DNA from: Locusta migratoria
Lineage: Eukaryota > Arthropoda > Insecta > Orthoptera > Acrididae
Assembly (NCBI GenBank): GCA_026315105.1
Contig: CM048750.1
Location: 108,469,297 to 108,533,296, forward strand
Reading direction: 5' to 3'
DNA length: 64,000 nt
The notes below the pieces were generated by a model. The model saw nothing but the letters and a program-made list of their open reading frames with translations. It was not told the DNA's origin and did not search any database. Of this stretch, positions 12,140-23,814 are shown in pieces. The translations under genes and the position numbers were made by a program. Numbering within the stretch: the stretch's first letter is position 1; each line of letters opens with the position of its first letter.

Positions 12140-12490
12140 TTACTAAAACTATGTAAGATTTTCCTAAGCAAGAAATATTAGACATAGGGGAGGACCAGAC
12201 AAAACTGCTGGCCACATGACCACGTACACGTTTTTGGCGTGGAGGGAATGAAGATTCAACTAATAAATACTGATAAAGAGCAAAGTATAACAAATCCTCC
12301 GCGAACTCCGCGGTTGTGGCAGGGAGCGGCTCTTATGTGAGTAAACAAAGCTTCGCGTAGATAAATTATGTTTTACCATTGACTTCGTTGCCACCCCCCC
12401 CCCCCCCCCCCACACACACACATTCTTGAGCAACAGTTTCATCTGTTTTAAAGGTTGTATTTTATTGATTTTAATAAATAATTTGACGCT
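12140..12490. mobile_element. Diverged copy of the 9507-9895 fold-back family
   Basis: Landmarks of the 9507-9895 element recur in opposite orientation: ACTAAAACTATGTAAGATT, AAGAAATATTAGACATAG, CAAATCCTCCGCGAACTCCG and a TTGAGCAACAGTTTCATCTG segment. A poly(C) run followed by (CA)n lies at about 12394-12422. Non-coding. Confidence 0.65.
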
Positions 12491-12617
12491 CTGCAACCAC
12501 AGAGATAACTAATATATAAAAATGAAACGTGGGACGTGTGTCCGTATACTTCACTTGGTAGCCAAAATTATTCACTGCAGACCGATGGCGGTTTTGCATG
12601 AGCGGTTCTTCAATTTC

Positions 12618-12819
12618 GCCGGGCGCGGTGGCCGAGGGGACTGAGGCGCTCCAGTCACGGTCTGCACGGCCACTACGGTCGGGGGATCGAATCCCCCCTC
12701 GGGCATGGATATTTGTGTCGTCCTAGTTCGTAAGTAGTTCATAAGTTGTTTGTAAGTTTAGGGACTGATGACCCCGTAGTTAAGTCCCATAAGCTCTACA
12801 AACATTTGAACATTTTTTT
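12618..12819 (+). mobile_element. SINE-A, full-length
   Basis: tRNA-like head (GGTGGCCGAGGGGACTGAGG, B-box GGGGATCGAATCCCC), SINE-A body and the tail AAACATTTGAACATTTTTTT. A perfect 13-bp target duplication (GTTCTTCAATTTC) lies at 12605-12617 and 12820-12832. A (TG)n microsatellite follows at about 12879-12902, outside the SINE. Confidence 0.93.
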
Positions 12820-12911
12820 GTTCTTCAATTTCTCAAGGCGTTTTTCATGATGAAATAGATCTCGGGTGAACAGCATGGTGTGTGTGTGTGTGTGTGTGTG
12901 TGCATATGTCA

Positions 12912-13126
12912 CAATTTTTCGGAAATTGACCATTTTGCCATCATCAGGTGTGCTGATATACTGCCATGGGGGGGGGGGGTGGCCTGGGTGAGGTATATAT
13001 CAGTATATATCATAATTCCCCGCGCCCGAAGGAGGTGGTGGGAATCTGAGATATACCTCACCCAGGCTGCCCCCATGGCAGTACATAAGCACACCTGATG
13101 TCAATATTAAAAAAAAATAAAAAAAA

Positions 13127-13158
<32 letters not shown>

Positions 13159-13200
13159 AAAAACACTTGCAAGTGTCGAAATATTTAAAATAAATGTGAG
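12912..13200. repeat. Fold-back with outward hammerhead-like modules
   Basis: Arms of about 50 bp (left about 12943-12995, right about 13050-13104) share CATCAGGTGTGC, CTGCCATGGGGG and CCTGGGTGAGGTATAT in inverted form. At each outer edge a CTGATG faces outward. On the left (minus strand) it is followed by a CCGAAA at about 12923. On the right it is followed by an interrupting (AAAAAAAT)n array (about 13108-13163), a CACTTGCAAGTG palindrome, TCGAAA and AATAAA. This matches the layout of the fold-backs at 26553-27575 and 52914-53220. Confidence 0.6.
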
Positions 13201-13369
13201 AGGTTGCTGTTCATGAAAATCTAGCATGCTGGGAACTCAGATTCATCAGTAGACATCACAGACAAAGCAGTGCATCAATGGGAATAGCAATAACTGCGGG
13301 ACATACCAACCATATTTCGTAGCCGCCACGTTTCCAACATGCTGCTACAGCATCCGTCCCACATAGCAC

Positions 13370-13512
13370 GTGGGCGGCCGTTTCCTCCAGAGGTTCGCGT
13401 CGTTCCTCGGGCATGGCTGTGTGTGTATTGTCCCTAGTGTAAGTTCGTTTAAGTACTTTGTAAGTCTAGGGACTGATAACCACAACAATTTGGTCTAATA
13501 GGTTTACAAACA
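13370..13512 (+). mobile_element. SINE-B, 5'-truncated
   Basis: B-box-like CAGAGGTTCGCGTCGTTCC near 13390 is followed by CTCGGGCATGGCTGTGTGTG, TTTAAGTACTTTGTAAG, GGGACTGATAACC and a GTTTACAAAC-type end. These are the SINE-B landmarks seen complete at 23125. The tRNA-like 5' half is absent or unrecognisable. Confidence 0.75.
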
Positions 13513-14049
13513 GCTACAACATCGCATAGTGTTCTTCAGGTTTCTGTCCGACAGTTATTCGATGATATGTGACAACGTGTGTAGCGCTTCAAATTATTGG
13601 ACTCTGCCCATTTCTCAGTCAAAAGCACAGACGTCCTTGTCCAAATAGCAAAACGTTTTATGTAACCGGATAAGAAAGGCGCTACAGAATCAACTATTTT
13701 ATTCCCAAGATCACAAATCTTTTGATGCTCCGTATATCGGTCTTGTTCGGTGACGATCATCATCAGAAATTTATAAAATAATTCCTAATATGAGGAAGGT
13801 GCAAAAGTCGTTGGGTAGCTATTAATACCGTGCTGCATCACCCTTAGCCTCTTGAAGCGGAGCAATTTGATTATATATAGGAACAATAAGCTATGTTACC
13901 TCTATTGTCATATATAATTGCAAGAATTTAGGAATGTAGTATTTTCGGCACGAACAGCCCTCTACATTATGACCTATAATTGTTCAATCAGATTCTTGTT
14001 AACGTATCTGGGTAGCGAAAAATTAAACTGCGATTGTCGACATTGTTCT
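13513..14049. other. No gene recognised
   Basis: Short ORFs only and no recognisable element ends. Confidence 0.5.
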
Positions 14050-15480
14050 TTAGAGTATATGATATGATCAGCACTGAAGGTGATGATAGTAGGAAAAGTA
14101 GTGGGATTGAATGTAGCCAGTGTGGAAATGGTGAGGTCAGCTGGCATTGTGGGAATGCCAGTTCTACCGGGTTATGAGGGCGATATGGAAGGGAAAGAAG
14201 ATACCAGAGGACGGGAAGAGAGGAATAATTGGGCCAGTTTCTAAGAAATGGTACAAGAAATTATTTAAAATTGATAGGAGAGTGACTTTTGATATGCCTT
14301 ATGGCCACAGATTACTAGACGTTATCGGAAATGAGAGTACGGAAGAGAGTGGAAAAAGGGTTGAGAGAAGAGCAATATTGGTGCAGACCATGGATGGCAA
14401 CAGTAGACATGATTTTTTTGTGTAAGGCAATTAAAAGAGAAAGATTATAATTTTGGTAGAGATTTGGTAATGGCCTTTGTCGACATGGAAAGCGCATATA
14501 ATAATGTGGAAACAAGATAATTATGGGAAGCACAGGAGAAAAGGGAACCGAGAGTCAAGATGCTTGGAGAAGGAGGGAAATGTACGAAGAAAGTTTGAGC
14601 TGTGTAAAATTAGGAGGGGAGAGGACGGACTGGTTTTAGCAGAACAATGGACTGAAGCAAGAGAGTACTCAATCTCCTCTACTATTCATCATTTTAATGG
14701 ATGAAATAATGGCAGGGGTTGCAGATGACACAATGGTGTGGTGAAATTGAGAAGGAGAAGTACACGAGAGACGAAATGCATGGGAGGAGGTGGTGACTCA
14801 GTACGGAATGAATGGTATAAAGTATGAAATTATGGTGACAACAAGGAATAAAAAAGAGCAGATGTAAAGATTGGAGGGTAAATGGTAGAGATGGTGGACA
14901 GTTTTAAGTATCTGGGAAGTGTGATTGAAGAAAGTGGGAGGAAAGATATGAAGATAAGAAAAGAGCATGCCCACAGATTCCTACAAAGTATGCAAAGTTC
15001 GATGTTGAACGAAGACGTACCTCAGAAAGATAAGCAGGTGATACACCGACAGTATTATGCTACAATAGTCACCTATGCATCAGAAACGTAGGTTATGAAG
15101 AAAATTCAGGCGAACAGAATACAGTCGTTTGAGAAGGAATTCCACAAAAGCAGGATTGGTATAACCAGAATTACAAACGAGAAGGTGATGGAATTGGGAA
15201 GAGAAAAACGTCTACAAGGGACCAATGAGCAGTCAAGACTGGGATGTTATGGACATAAGAAGGCGGGATTCCAAAGAAGACACTCGAGTTGGAAATAGGA
15301 GGCAGTAGACCAAGATGAAAACCAAAAGATAGATGGAAATTGGAGTAAAGGGAGGAGTGCAGAAGGGATAAGAATGGGGCAAAGTGCAAGAGGAAAAGCT
15401 ATGGGAGGATAGGGAGCGATGGAGTTGTCTATGTCCTAAGCAGACCCGGCCAGAGGATGGAAACTTTAGTGGATCACTAT
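14050..15480 (+). pseudogene. Degenerate LINE reverse transcriptase
   Basis: Broken frames in order resemble a non-LTR retrotransposon polyprotein. First comes IWKGKKIPEDGKRGIIGPV (14186 on), the region before the RT palm. Then a damaged catalytic-strand-like segment reads WPLSTWKAHIIMWKQ near 14470. VDSFKYLGSVIEESGRKD at 14894, typical after the FADD motif, follows, then YYATIVTYASET and an EKVMELGREKRL-like stretch. Stops and frameshifts occur throughout, and no clear FADD remains. Its sequence differs from the RTE copies, so it is a separate LINE family whose clade I cannot name. Confidence 0.75.
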
Positions 15481-17479
15481 CATTATGATGATCAGATGGA
15501 CCAGACTACTCACTCCATTTCCTTAAAAACAGTGCACATGTTTCTGGACTCACTACCAGCTTCTACAGCGCCTTATTAACATCTTGGATCCATGGATCAA
15601 TGTCATCGGAATCATACCCGAACACTACCATTAGCTTAATAATTGAAATGGCGATTCATCTGTCCAAGCTAAAGCTTGGCAGTCACGAAACCAGATGACA
15701 CGCAGTATGCGATATCATGCAACTAGAAAACGCATTCCATTCGGTCGTCTTTTGTCGTACGCCATTAACGGCAAATTGCTCCGCGCTGTACTAATGGATA
15801 GGTTCGCGGAACACCCCCCCCCCCCCCCCATTGATTTCTGAGGTAATCTCACTCAGTGGTGCTTGTCTGTCAGCACTACAAATCTACGCACACACCAGCT
15901 TCTCTCTGCTATTAAGTGGACTGCGTCGGCCACTATAATGTCCTTGGTGAGAGATAATGACTGAAATCATGGTCTCTCGACACAATCTGGACACTGCTGA
16001 TCTCGGAATATTGAATTACCCATCGATACCCGTCCCGAGTGGCAATTACATCTCCACGTTCTGAGTCTGGTACGTCCCATTCTCCAGTAGTAATCACGTC
16101 TAGAAAGCCATTCCCACGGATCACAGGAGTTCAAATGACAGGTCACCTAGTGTTCCGCCCCCTTAATACCTATTGTACACTATAGTTCCGTCACGTTTTT
16201 TCTGTGCATGACATTAGAGTTCGCAATGCAGCCGTAAAGGCATAGTCTAATATTACACAAAAGACCAGCTTAGCACATGTTTAAAATATGATGTGAAGTA
16301 GGCAATACAGCCGAAATTTAACACTTTTACTATTCATAACAGAAATGTAATGAACAGGAACACGGCTAATAGGAGTGTGCCCCCGCTGTGGTATATTTCT
16401 CCACTACCTTCGTACCCTTGACGTAATTCAAAAGAAAAAAGTCCATTCCTTTTTTTAACAATCAAATTATTGAAACGCTAAAATTATATATCCTTTTTCT
16501 CTTAAAGGAGAATTTTTTTTAATACTAAAGGCAAAAGCCCTTAATTTTGGCCAAAGTTTTAACTATAGAATCATTGACATATTAAAATCAATCGCCCTTC
16601 ATTTAGAATCTTGCACAATGAAATTATTGTCGGTCTACAAACAAACATCGTCTTTCCTTTACTTTCAATTTTCTTTTTACTTAACTATAAAATTATTAAC
16701 CTGTTAAAGGAAACAGCTGACGTCAGAGGATGAGCTGCGAGTAGTAGCCTATATGTTTGCTGAATGGGGAACAAAAGACACTCTAACCTGCTTCAGAGCT
16801 ACTGAAAATAAATTCGGTAAGATTCCGAAAGAAAACAGTTATCTTCTTTAGACCACTTTAATCCGTCGTGTGGGAAAAATGTGGTTAGGTAGTTAATCCA
16901 TAATCAACTATAAATTCGAAAATGTCTTTTTAATATCTCCGATTAGCAGAGATAAAAGAATTATATATAAACTTACGAATGACTTTACGCATCCTCATTC
17001 TGCCCTATCATAAAACTCTTTCTTAGCTGACATCTTCTACCTATAAACTACATACCTGCCAAATTTCGGCTTCATAGGAGAAGTAATTATCGAGATTTTA
17101 TTTCTAGTCGGTGAGTGAGTGAATTTACACTTTTATACGGGGTAGCGCACTTAAAACTGAATTTTTGAGCATTTAGGAAAATTCTGATCAGATTGAATAT
17201 ATTCCAATAAAAATGTTCACCACGAAGAGGTACACATCCAGTAACATAAAACTCGCCGCCCCCCCCCCCCCCCTCATGAACCCCGGGGGTTGATGAGACG
17301 AGGTGACAAAAACCTTTATTTATTTATTTATTTGCTAATTCGGATTTTCCGTTAAATAATATGTAACTTTTGTATGAAACATTTTTGTTTTCGTTTCATG
17401 ATAGATTGCACTGTAATCGGCAAATATTAAAAACAGGAAAAACAGTAGTAATGCATACAACTACATATCACTAATTTAG
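15481..17479. other. No gene recognised
   Basis: Mixed AT-rich DNA with poly(C) runs at about 15812 and 17258 and a (TTTA)n run near 17318. A 63-codon minus-strand ORF at 15933-16124 matches nothing I know. Confidence 0.5.
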
Positions 17480-17516
17480 CCACTTTTACGTAGGCTTCCT
17501 CGGCCAGAGTCAGATG

Positions 17517-17673
17517 ACATAAAAGTTTTCTGGGTGTTGTACCGCGTCATGATGTAAGAAGGCTATTACTTAAATAACCGACGTTTCGGCCAACGTTTCA
17601 GTGGCCTTCTTCTTGATATACTGTTGTGAGCTGGTTGTCATGACGCGGTACAACACCCAGAAAACTTTTATGT
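17517..17673. repeat. Fold-back with perfect 36-bp arms
   Basis: Bases 17517-17552 and 17638-17673 are exact reverse complements over 36 bp (outer end ACATAAAAGTTTTCTGGGTG, inner end GCGTCATGA). Between them, on the minus strand, is a GAAGAA, GGCCA/TGGCC stem and GAAAC module at about 17616-17583. The sequence CCACTTTT occurs just outside both ends (17480-17487 and 17677-17684) and might be a target duplication, though it is short. Confidence 0.85.
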
Positions 17674-17779
17674 TATCCACTTTTTTTGGACTGTTGATCT
17701 CCGTGACTGCGGATTATATTTATTATTTTAATAAATTCAGCAGCCAGCCACCTCTATACTTTGTTTTATTCAGCTAAAA

Positions 17780-17807
17780 CGTGTTTCAGGTTTTCAGCCA
17801 TCTTCAG
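17780..17807 (-). ncRNA. Hammerhead-ribozyme-like module, degenerate
   Basis: The minus strand reads CTGAAGA, T, a short GG/CC stem-loop and T-GAAAC, followed at 17765-17770 by GAATAAAA. Both hammerhead core strings (CTGANGA and GAAA) are present. Stem I is not convincing (two pairs). It may be a decayed member of the family described at 35286-35326. Confidence 0.35.
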
Positions 17808-17829
17808 TTGGGGTAATTAAAATTTGGTT

Positions 17830-18495
17830 TAATTTGTGTCAACATCATTTTGGATGATGCATATGTCAGTCTCCTCTGCATTTTGGTCTTGTGTTCTCTA
17901 TTTGATGTCATCGCACTAACAATCATTTAACTTGTGGTTTGCACATGGTCACTGCACTATGCGCCATTTTGTTGACTGTCAGTCAATAACATGCACTTTC
18001 ACTGCACTTGCAGCCAGACCAGTACCTCCCACAAAGGTTGGTCTCTGGATATTGCATTCATGGATGAAAGCCAGATATTCCTCAAGAGCTGATTGATAAC
18101 CTCATACTGTCCATGAAATACAGATGTGTAACCGTACTGACTGTCCAAGGTGATCACATACCAATTAGAGGGTAACGATAATGACCTTTTACAATTATGG
18201 TAGCCCCATGGTGCTTCGGTTTAAGTAAAAGTTGAGTCGTGTAATACTCAAATGTTGAGTTGAGGCAGCAAAATATCGTACTGTACTGCACACAATTAAC
18301 AATTGTAACCAATATCTCCACCCCCATGGAGCACAGACATTGCCAAGGTGGTGTGGCTTGCGTGCCTCAATGATACAGATAGCCGTACCGTAGGTGCAAT
18401 CACAGCTGAAGGGTATCTGTAAAGACGCCAGACAAACGTGTGGTTTCTGAAGAGGGGCAGCAGACATTACAGTAGTTACAGGGGCAACAGTATAG
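17830..18495. other. No gene recognised
   Basis: A 90-codon minus-strand ORF at 18195-18467 resembles no known family. This stretch could be the body of an element ending in the module at 17780-17807, but it shows no coding remains. Confidence 0.45.
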
Positions 18496-18499
18496 ATGA

Positions 18500-21440
18500 T
18501 TGAGCTGGCCTTATGACATAGCTAAGATAGCTTTGCCATGCAGTTACTGCGAACGGCTTAAAGTAAGGGGAAACTACAGCCGTTACTTTTCGCAAGGTCA
18601 TGCAGCTCTACTGTATGAATTCATGATGATGGCATCCTCTCGGGTAAAATATTTCGAAGGTAAAATAGTCTCGCATTCGGATCTCCGGTCGGAGACTACT
18701 CAAGACGATCTGATTATCAGGAAAGACAACATTGGCATATTACGGATCGGAGCGTGGAATGTTAGATCCCTTAATCGGGTAGGGCAATTAGAAAATTTAA
18801 AAAGAAGAGTGGATAGTTTGAAGTTAGATATAGTGTGGATTAGTGAAGTTTGGTGGAAAGACAAACGGAATTTCTAGTCAGGTGAGTACAGGATTATAAA
18901 TACAAAATCAGTTGGGGATATTACCGGAGTAGGTCTGATAATGAATGAGAAAATAGGATCACGGGTAAACTACTATGAGCAGCACAGTGATCGCGTTATC
19001 ACAGTAAAGACAGATACGAAGCCAACATCGATTACAATAATACAGGTTTATATTCCAATAAGCTCTGCTGATGATGAGATCAAAGATATGTATCAGGAAG
19101 TAAAGACAATTAACGGAGTGGAAAACTTAATTGTGATTGGAGACTGAAATTCGGTAGTAGAAAAAGAAAGGCAAGCAAAACTAGTTGGTGAGTATGGAAT
19201 AGTCAAAAGGAATGAAAGAGAAAACCGCCTCGTAGTACTTTGCACAAAGAATATTATTTAATCATAACAAACACCTGGTTTATGAATAACGAAAAAAAGT
19301 TTTATACGTGGAAGAGACCAGGAGACAACGAAAAGTACCAGATAGATTTTATAATGGTATGACATACATTTCGGAACCACGTTTTAAACTGTAAGGCGTA
19401 CCCAGGAGCAGATAAAGACTGCGGTCATATCTTATTGATCATGAAATGTAGGCTGAAGCTGAAAAACTGCAGAAAGGTAGGAAAATAAGGAAAGGCTCTG
19501 GATAAATTGAAGGAAGCTGAAGTTCTTGAGAATTTCAGTGGGAGCTTTAGGCAAAAATTAACAGAAGCGGAGGGAACTAAAACAGGAGAATAAGAACGAG
19601 TAGCACTGATAGATAAAAGAGTGAAGGCAGCAGAGGACAAAATAGAAAGGCAATACCTACAAAAAATCTTTGGATTTTACAGGAAATACTAAGGATAAAA
19701 TATAAAGATGCAGTAAATTAAACAGACGAAATGGAGTGCAGACGATTAAGAAATTAGATTGATAGGAAGTGCAAAATAGCCAAGCAGAAGTGGCCAGAAG
19801 GCAAATGCAAGTCAGTGGAAGAATGTTTGAATAGTTGGGAAGTAGATATCGCTTATTGGAAAATAAAAGAGACATTTGAGGACAAGAAAAGAAGCTGCAT
19901 GGATATAAATAACTCCGATGGAAAAGCAGATCTCAGCACAGAAGGGAAAGCTGAAAGTTAGAAAGAGTATACATAGGGGTTCTACAAAGGAAATAAACTG
20001 TGAGACAATATTGTTGGAAGGCAAGAGGAAGTAGATGAAGTTGAAATAGGACATACCTTACTGCGCTGAATCTGACTGAGTACTAAAAGATCTATGAGAA
20101 GATCAGTTCAGATTCAGACTTATCTTAGAAGGTAGATTAAGGAAAGGTAAACCTACATTTCTAGCTTTTGTAGATTTGGAAAAAGCTTTCGATAATGCTG
20201 ATTGGAATAAACTCTTTGAAATTCTGAGATCAGCAGGATTAAAATATAGGGATCGGATGGTTATTTACAACTTTTACGAAAATCAGACAGCAGTTGTCAG
20301 AATTGAAGCGCATGAGAAGGATGCAGAGGATGTTAAGGGAGTAGGACAGATTTGTAACCTTTATTCAATTTGAACATCGATAAAAAAAGTTCAAATGTTT
20401 GTAATCCTATGAGACCAAACTACGTTGGTGATCAGTTCCTAGTATTTCAAAATACTTCAACCAAGCTAAACTAACCTAAGGACAACACATACACCCATGC
20501 CCGACGGAGGATTCGAACCTTCGACACTGGAGGCCGCGCGATCCGTAACGTGGCGCTCCAGACCGCTGGGCTACTTCTGCGCGACATTGATAAAGGTATA
20601 AAGGAAAGCAAGAAGAAATTTCAAGAAACAATTAAAGTTCGAAATGCAGAAATAAAACCATCGCGTTTTGTCACAGACGTAATTCTTTCTGAGATGGCAA
20701 AAGACGTGGAAGAGCAGTTTATCGGAAAGGACAGTGAGTTGGAAATGTGCATGCAAGATGAACATTAACAAGAGCAAAGCTAAGAGTAATAGAGTGCAGT
20801 CTAAGAAAATCAGGCGATGTTTAATGAATTAGATTAGGTAACGAAACAATAAAGGTGGTAAATGGGTTTGTTACTTTTGCAGTAAAATGGCGCACGATGG
20901 TGGCAATACAGGTTATATAAAGTGAAGAACGGCAATGGGGAAAAAGCGTTTTTGAAAAAGAGAAGTTTGTTAACATCAAATATTAATTTAAGCATAAGGA
21001 AGTCCTTTCAGAAAGCATTTGTGTGGAGAGTCGTGTTGAATGGGAGTAAAACATGGATGATAAACAGTGTGGACAGGAAGAGGATAGTGGCTTTTGACAT
21101 ATGGTGCTACAGAAGAATGCTAAAGATTAGGTGGGTGGATCACGTAACTAGAAACTGAACAGAATTGGTGAAAAACGGAATTTATAGCTCATCTTGACCA
21201 CAAGGAGGGATAGATTTGTAGGACATATTCTTAGACATCAAGTAATTGTGAATTTAGCATTGGACGGAGGTGTGTGGGGTCAAAAACGCAGAGTGAGAAC
21301 AAGCGATGACTACAGCAAGCAGATTCAAATGGATTTATGGTGCCTTTCTTATGGGAAGATGAAGAGGCTTGTTGAGGATAGAATGGGGTGGAGAGCTGAA
21401 TCAAACCGGACTGAAATCCACTACAAAAACAACAATCATT
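18500..21440 (+). mobile_element. RTE-type LINE, degenerate copy
   Basis: It aligns with 36613-39714 over nearly the whole length. The endonuclease start (RIGAWNVRSLNRVG at 18748) is followed by a W-to-stop change at 18876-18878, and later by many stops and frameshifts. Around 20090 the alignment jumps from the region before the RT palm to QFRFRLILEGRLRKGKPT, so several hundred bases of RT core are missing. The first catalytic aspartate segment survives (AFVDLEKAFDNADWNKLFE, 20163 on). A SINE-B is nested at 20385-20583, exactly where the FADD-proximal region should continue. The C-terminal GHILRHQVIVNLALDGGVWG stretch (21221 on) and an AACAACAAT tail close it. Non-functional. Confidence 0.88.
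20385..20583 (-). mobile_element. SINE-B nested in RTE copy
   Basis: Minus-strand tRNA-like head (GCGCAGAAGTAGCCCAGCGG, B-box GAAGGTTCGAATCCTCC near 20510), SINE-B body and tail. An 11-bp target duplication with one mismatch (ACATCGATAAA / ACATTGATAAA) lies at 20374-20384 and 20584-20594. It interrupts the RTE reading region, so it is younger than that LINE. Confidence 0.9.
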
Positions 21441-21540
21441 AACTGAATAAAACTCGTTAATTATTATCACTGACTGTTCCGTCAGTTCTTGACAGAATAT
21501 TTGATACGTTATGAATTAAATACACAAGATAACTGAGATA

Positions 21541-22232
21541 CGAGGAGCGTCCAGAAAGTAATTTCCGTTTCAATTTATCTCCGCTGCAGCGTTGCGACTG
21601 CAGTTCCGCACATGCGCTGTAGACGATGTGTATCAAGGAGAAGAACGTGCGCCATTTGGAGATCGCTGTCAGTTACGTACGCTTTGTTGTGCTTGTTTGA
21701 AATGTCGGCGTTGATTGAAAATCCCGCCGCCTGTGAAATCAGGACGGTGATTCGGTTTCTGAATTCGAGGAAAGGGAAACCAAGTGAAATTTATCGGCAA
21801 ATTTGCGATGTTTACGGACCAAATGCGATGAGTGATTCGATGGTGAGAAGATGGGTCCGATATTTCAATGGCGGGCGTAGTGATGTGCACGATGAAGAAC
21901 GAAGTGGGCGTCCACCTTTGGTTACAGAAGAACTGGTTCACGCGATTGATGGCAAGATCCCGGAAAACCGTAGATTTACAATTAGTGCTCTCGCTGTGGA
22001 CTTCGCCCAAATTTCACTTCACCAATGACTGGTTGAAGACAGAGGCGGCAGATATCTATGAAGAAGGTATACAAAACCTGCTGCCACGCTATGACAAATG
22101 CCTCTAAATTTCGGCAGTTATGTGGAAAAGTAGTTTAAGAGTTGTAGAATTTCTTGCAATAAAAATGTCTTCTGTATCTGTGTACAATTTCATTTTATTA
22201 CCAAACTGAACTTACTTTCTGGACGCGATTCG
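21541..22232 (+). mobile_element. mariner element, internal deletion
   Basis: TA dinucleotides flank it at 21539-21540 and 22233-22234. The inverted ends share GCGTCCAGAAAGTAA (left from 21547, right as its complement ending near 22226). At 692 bp it is about half a full mariner (roughly 1.3 kb). The C-terminal coding end TATGACAAATGCCTC and the short 3' untranslated part match those in the mariner at 61604-62296. Confidence 0.9.
21702..22133 (+). pseudogene. mariner transposase, central part deleted
   Basis: The ATG at 21702 opens MSALIENPAACEIRTVIRFL, followed by EIYRQICDVYGPNAMSDSMV and RRWVRYFNGGRSDVHDEERS. These form the N-terminal paired helix-turn-helix region of mariner transposases, including the linker before the catalytic domain. 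After the FTISALAVDF-like stretch the sequence jumps, in another frame, to WLKTEAADIYEEGIQNLLPR and YDKCL, the extreme C-terminus. The part that would carry all three catalytic aspartates (D,D34D in mariner) is absent, so it cannot catalyse transposition. A stop after KCL separates a last NFGSYVEK-like piece. Confidence 0.85.
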
Positions 22233-22476
22233 TATTCTGAAAATTTTAACACGGAGACCTGTTTAAGATATGTTTTGACCAATATTTTTCAGCCAATTTC
22301 TATTGTTTCACTTCATATTTCTTAGGATAACGTGATAATCTATTATATTGTCACGTATTTTATCAATGTCAGGAATTTGCACCACAACTTTAATTGTAGT
22401 TTTAAACCAAAACACTAGTCTCCTTTGAAAGTTATATATCTAGCAAGTTAAGGTCTTTGAAACTTAAACTTGTAAA

Positions 22477-22519
22477 GTTTACCTGACGATGGCGTGACAG
22501 CCAAAACCGGTTCGTAAAC
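22477..22519 (+). ncRNA. Hammerhead-ribozyme-like module with stem I
   Basis: In order: GTTTAC (22477-22482), CTGACGA (22483-22489), one extra T, GGC/GCC stem II around a GTGACA loop (22491-22502), AAAAC where GAAAC is expected, CCGGTT, C (22513), then GTAAAC (22514-22519), the exact complement of the first six bases. This is the order of a type I hammerhead. AATAAA follows at about 22521. Two features argue against activity: the first G of GAAA is A, and an extra base precedes stem II. Confidence 0.45.
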
Positions 22520-23124
22520 CAATAAATTTGCAGAGTATCTCCCAGTTATCTTGTGTATTTCATTCATAAAACTCGTTAATCTGTATCTATAAATGTGAAT
22601 GTCTGTTCGGTGTACGTTTATCACGTCTGAACCACAAGACAAAGAGCTAAAAATTTGTACAGTTACTAATGTCTACCTAGGGAAGGCTTTGGGAATGGTT
22701 TCATGGCGATCGGATAGCTATTTACCTATGTATATTAATGTGAATGTCTGTTCGGTGTACGGTTATCACGCCCGAACGACAAGACGCAGAAACTTAAATA
22801 TCTGTACAGTAACTAATTTATACCTGAGGAAGGTTTTAGGCACGGCTTATAGCGATCTGATAGATATTTCATAATTTGAAAAATATAACGCGAAATGCGG
22901 AACAATAATTACTCTGTGAAAATTATATTTACTCTTTGGAAATGGTTTTATTGGTTGCATTGTTGCTTGAGGGTTGATAATGATAAAAGGGTGGAGTATA
23001 TTGGGATGGAAAGTTATCGGTGTCTATAGAATTCTAAGTTTGTGTCTGTGTGTTAATATTTCGCTATGCAGCGAAAACTAAAGAACGCAAACGAATGGTC
23101 CGTGTGTAATTGTTGTCCGAAGTC

Positions 23125-23626
23125 TGCCGCGGTGGAGTAGCCGAGCGGTCTAAAGCACCTGGCTGCGGAACACGCGGTTGCTCGCCGTGGAGGTTCGAGT
23201 CCTCCCTGGGGCATGGGTGTGTGTGTTTGTCCGTAGGTTAGTTTACCTAGGTTTAAGTAGTTTGTAAGCTACGGACTGATGACCATGCAGTTTGGTCCGA
23301 TAGATTTACAGACTTTTGAACCAGTGGCGTAACGATGGGGGAGGGGGGGGATGAGGGGGATAGAACCCCCCCTCAGAACCCCCCCCCCCAAAAAAAAAGA
23401 GAGAGAGGAAAAAATCGTATAACAACAATCTGGTAAAGGTAAAGATTGGACACTTGGGGTGTTTTACGATAAGCTTTCATTGGAAGGGAGAGAATTAGTT
23501 TCTTCAACGGGAGTGGTAGATGGTTGTCTGTCTGGAAACTGACTGAAATTTTCCTCGTCAAGCAGATCTATTCCCCCCCCCCCCCCCCCAAAGCCAAGTC
23601 CTAGTTACGCCACTGATTTGAACATT
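23125..23626 (+). mobile_element. SINE-B split by a hAT MITE
   Basis: This is the best SINE-B in the window. The tRNA-like head (GGTGGAGTAGCCGAGCGGTC near 23130, B-box GGAGGTTCGAGTCCTCC near 23190) is followed by GGCATGGGTGTGTGTG, TTTAAGTAGTTTGTAAGC, CGGACTGATGACC and GACTTTTGAAC. The MITE at 23322-23615 interrupts the last few bases. A 10-bp duplication (TTGTCCGAAG) lies at 23113-23122 and 23627-23636, on either side of SINE plus MITE, giving the order of insertion. Confidence 0.92.
23322..23615. mobile_element. hAT-type MITE, 294 bp
   Basis: The ends are CAGTGGCGTAACGA on the left and TAGTTACGCCACTG on the right, so the inverted repeat is CAGTGGCGTAAC. Flanking 8-bp duplications with one mismatch (TTTTGAAC 23314-23321, ATTTGAAC 23616-23623) fit the 8-bp target duplication of hAT elements. 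The interior has poly(G) and poly(C) runs and no transposase. Confidence 0.88.
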
Positions 23627-23814
23627 TTGTCCGAAGCCTCCCGTTGTACACCATAGAAGTTACATGTCGATAGCTGTAAGGGGGTGGAAGATATGGTTTT
23701 TGAAAATCGTCCAATTATAAAAAAAATTCGTACTGAAGGCCAGCGATAACGTTTGCAACTCTATAGCAAGGAGATTACATACAGCGAAACGTGATGCCAC
23801 AGGCCATATATTTG

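Noticed and set aside
12394..12422. Poly(C)/(CA)n and other simple runs as regulatory sites
   Set aside because: Homopolymer and dinucleotide runs are common here (also 15812, 17258, 23572, 40875) and show no associated gene.
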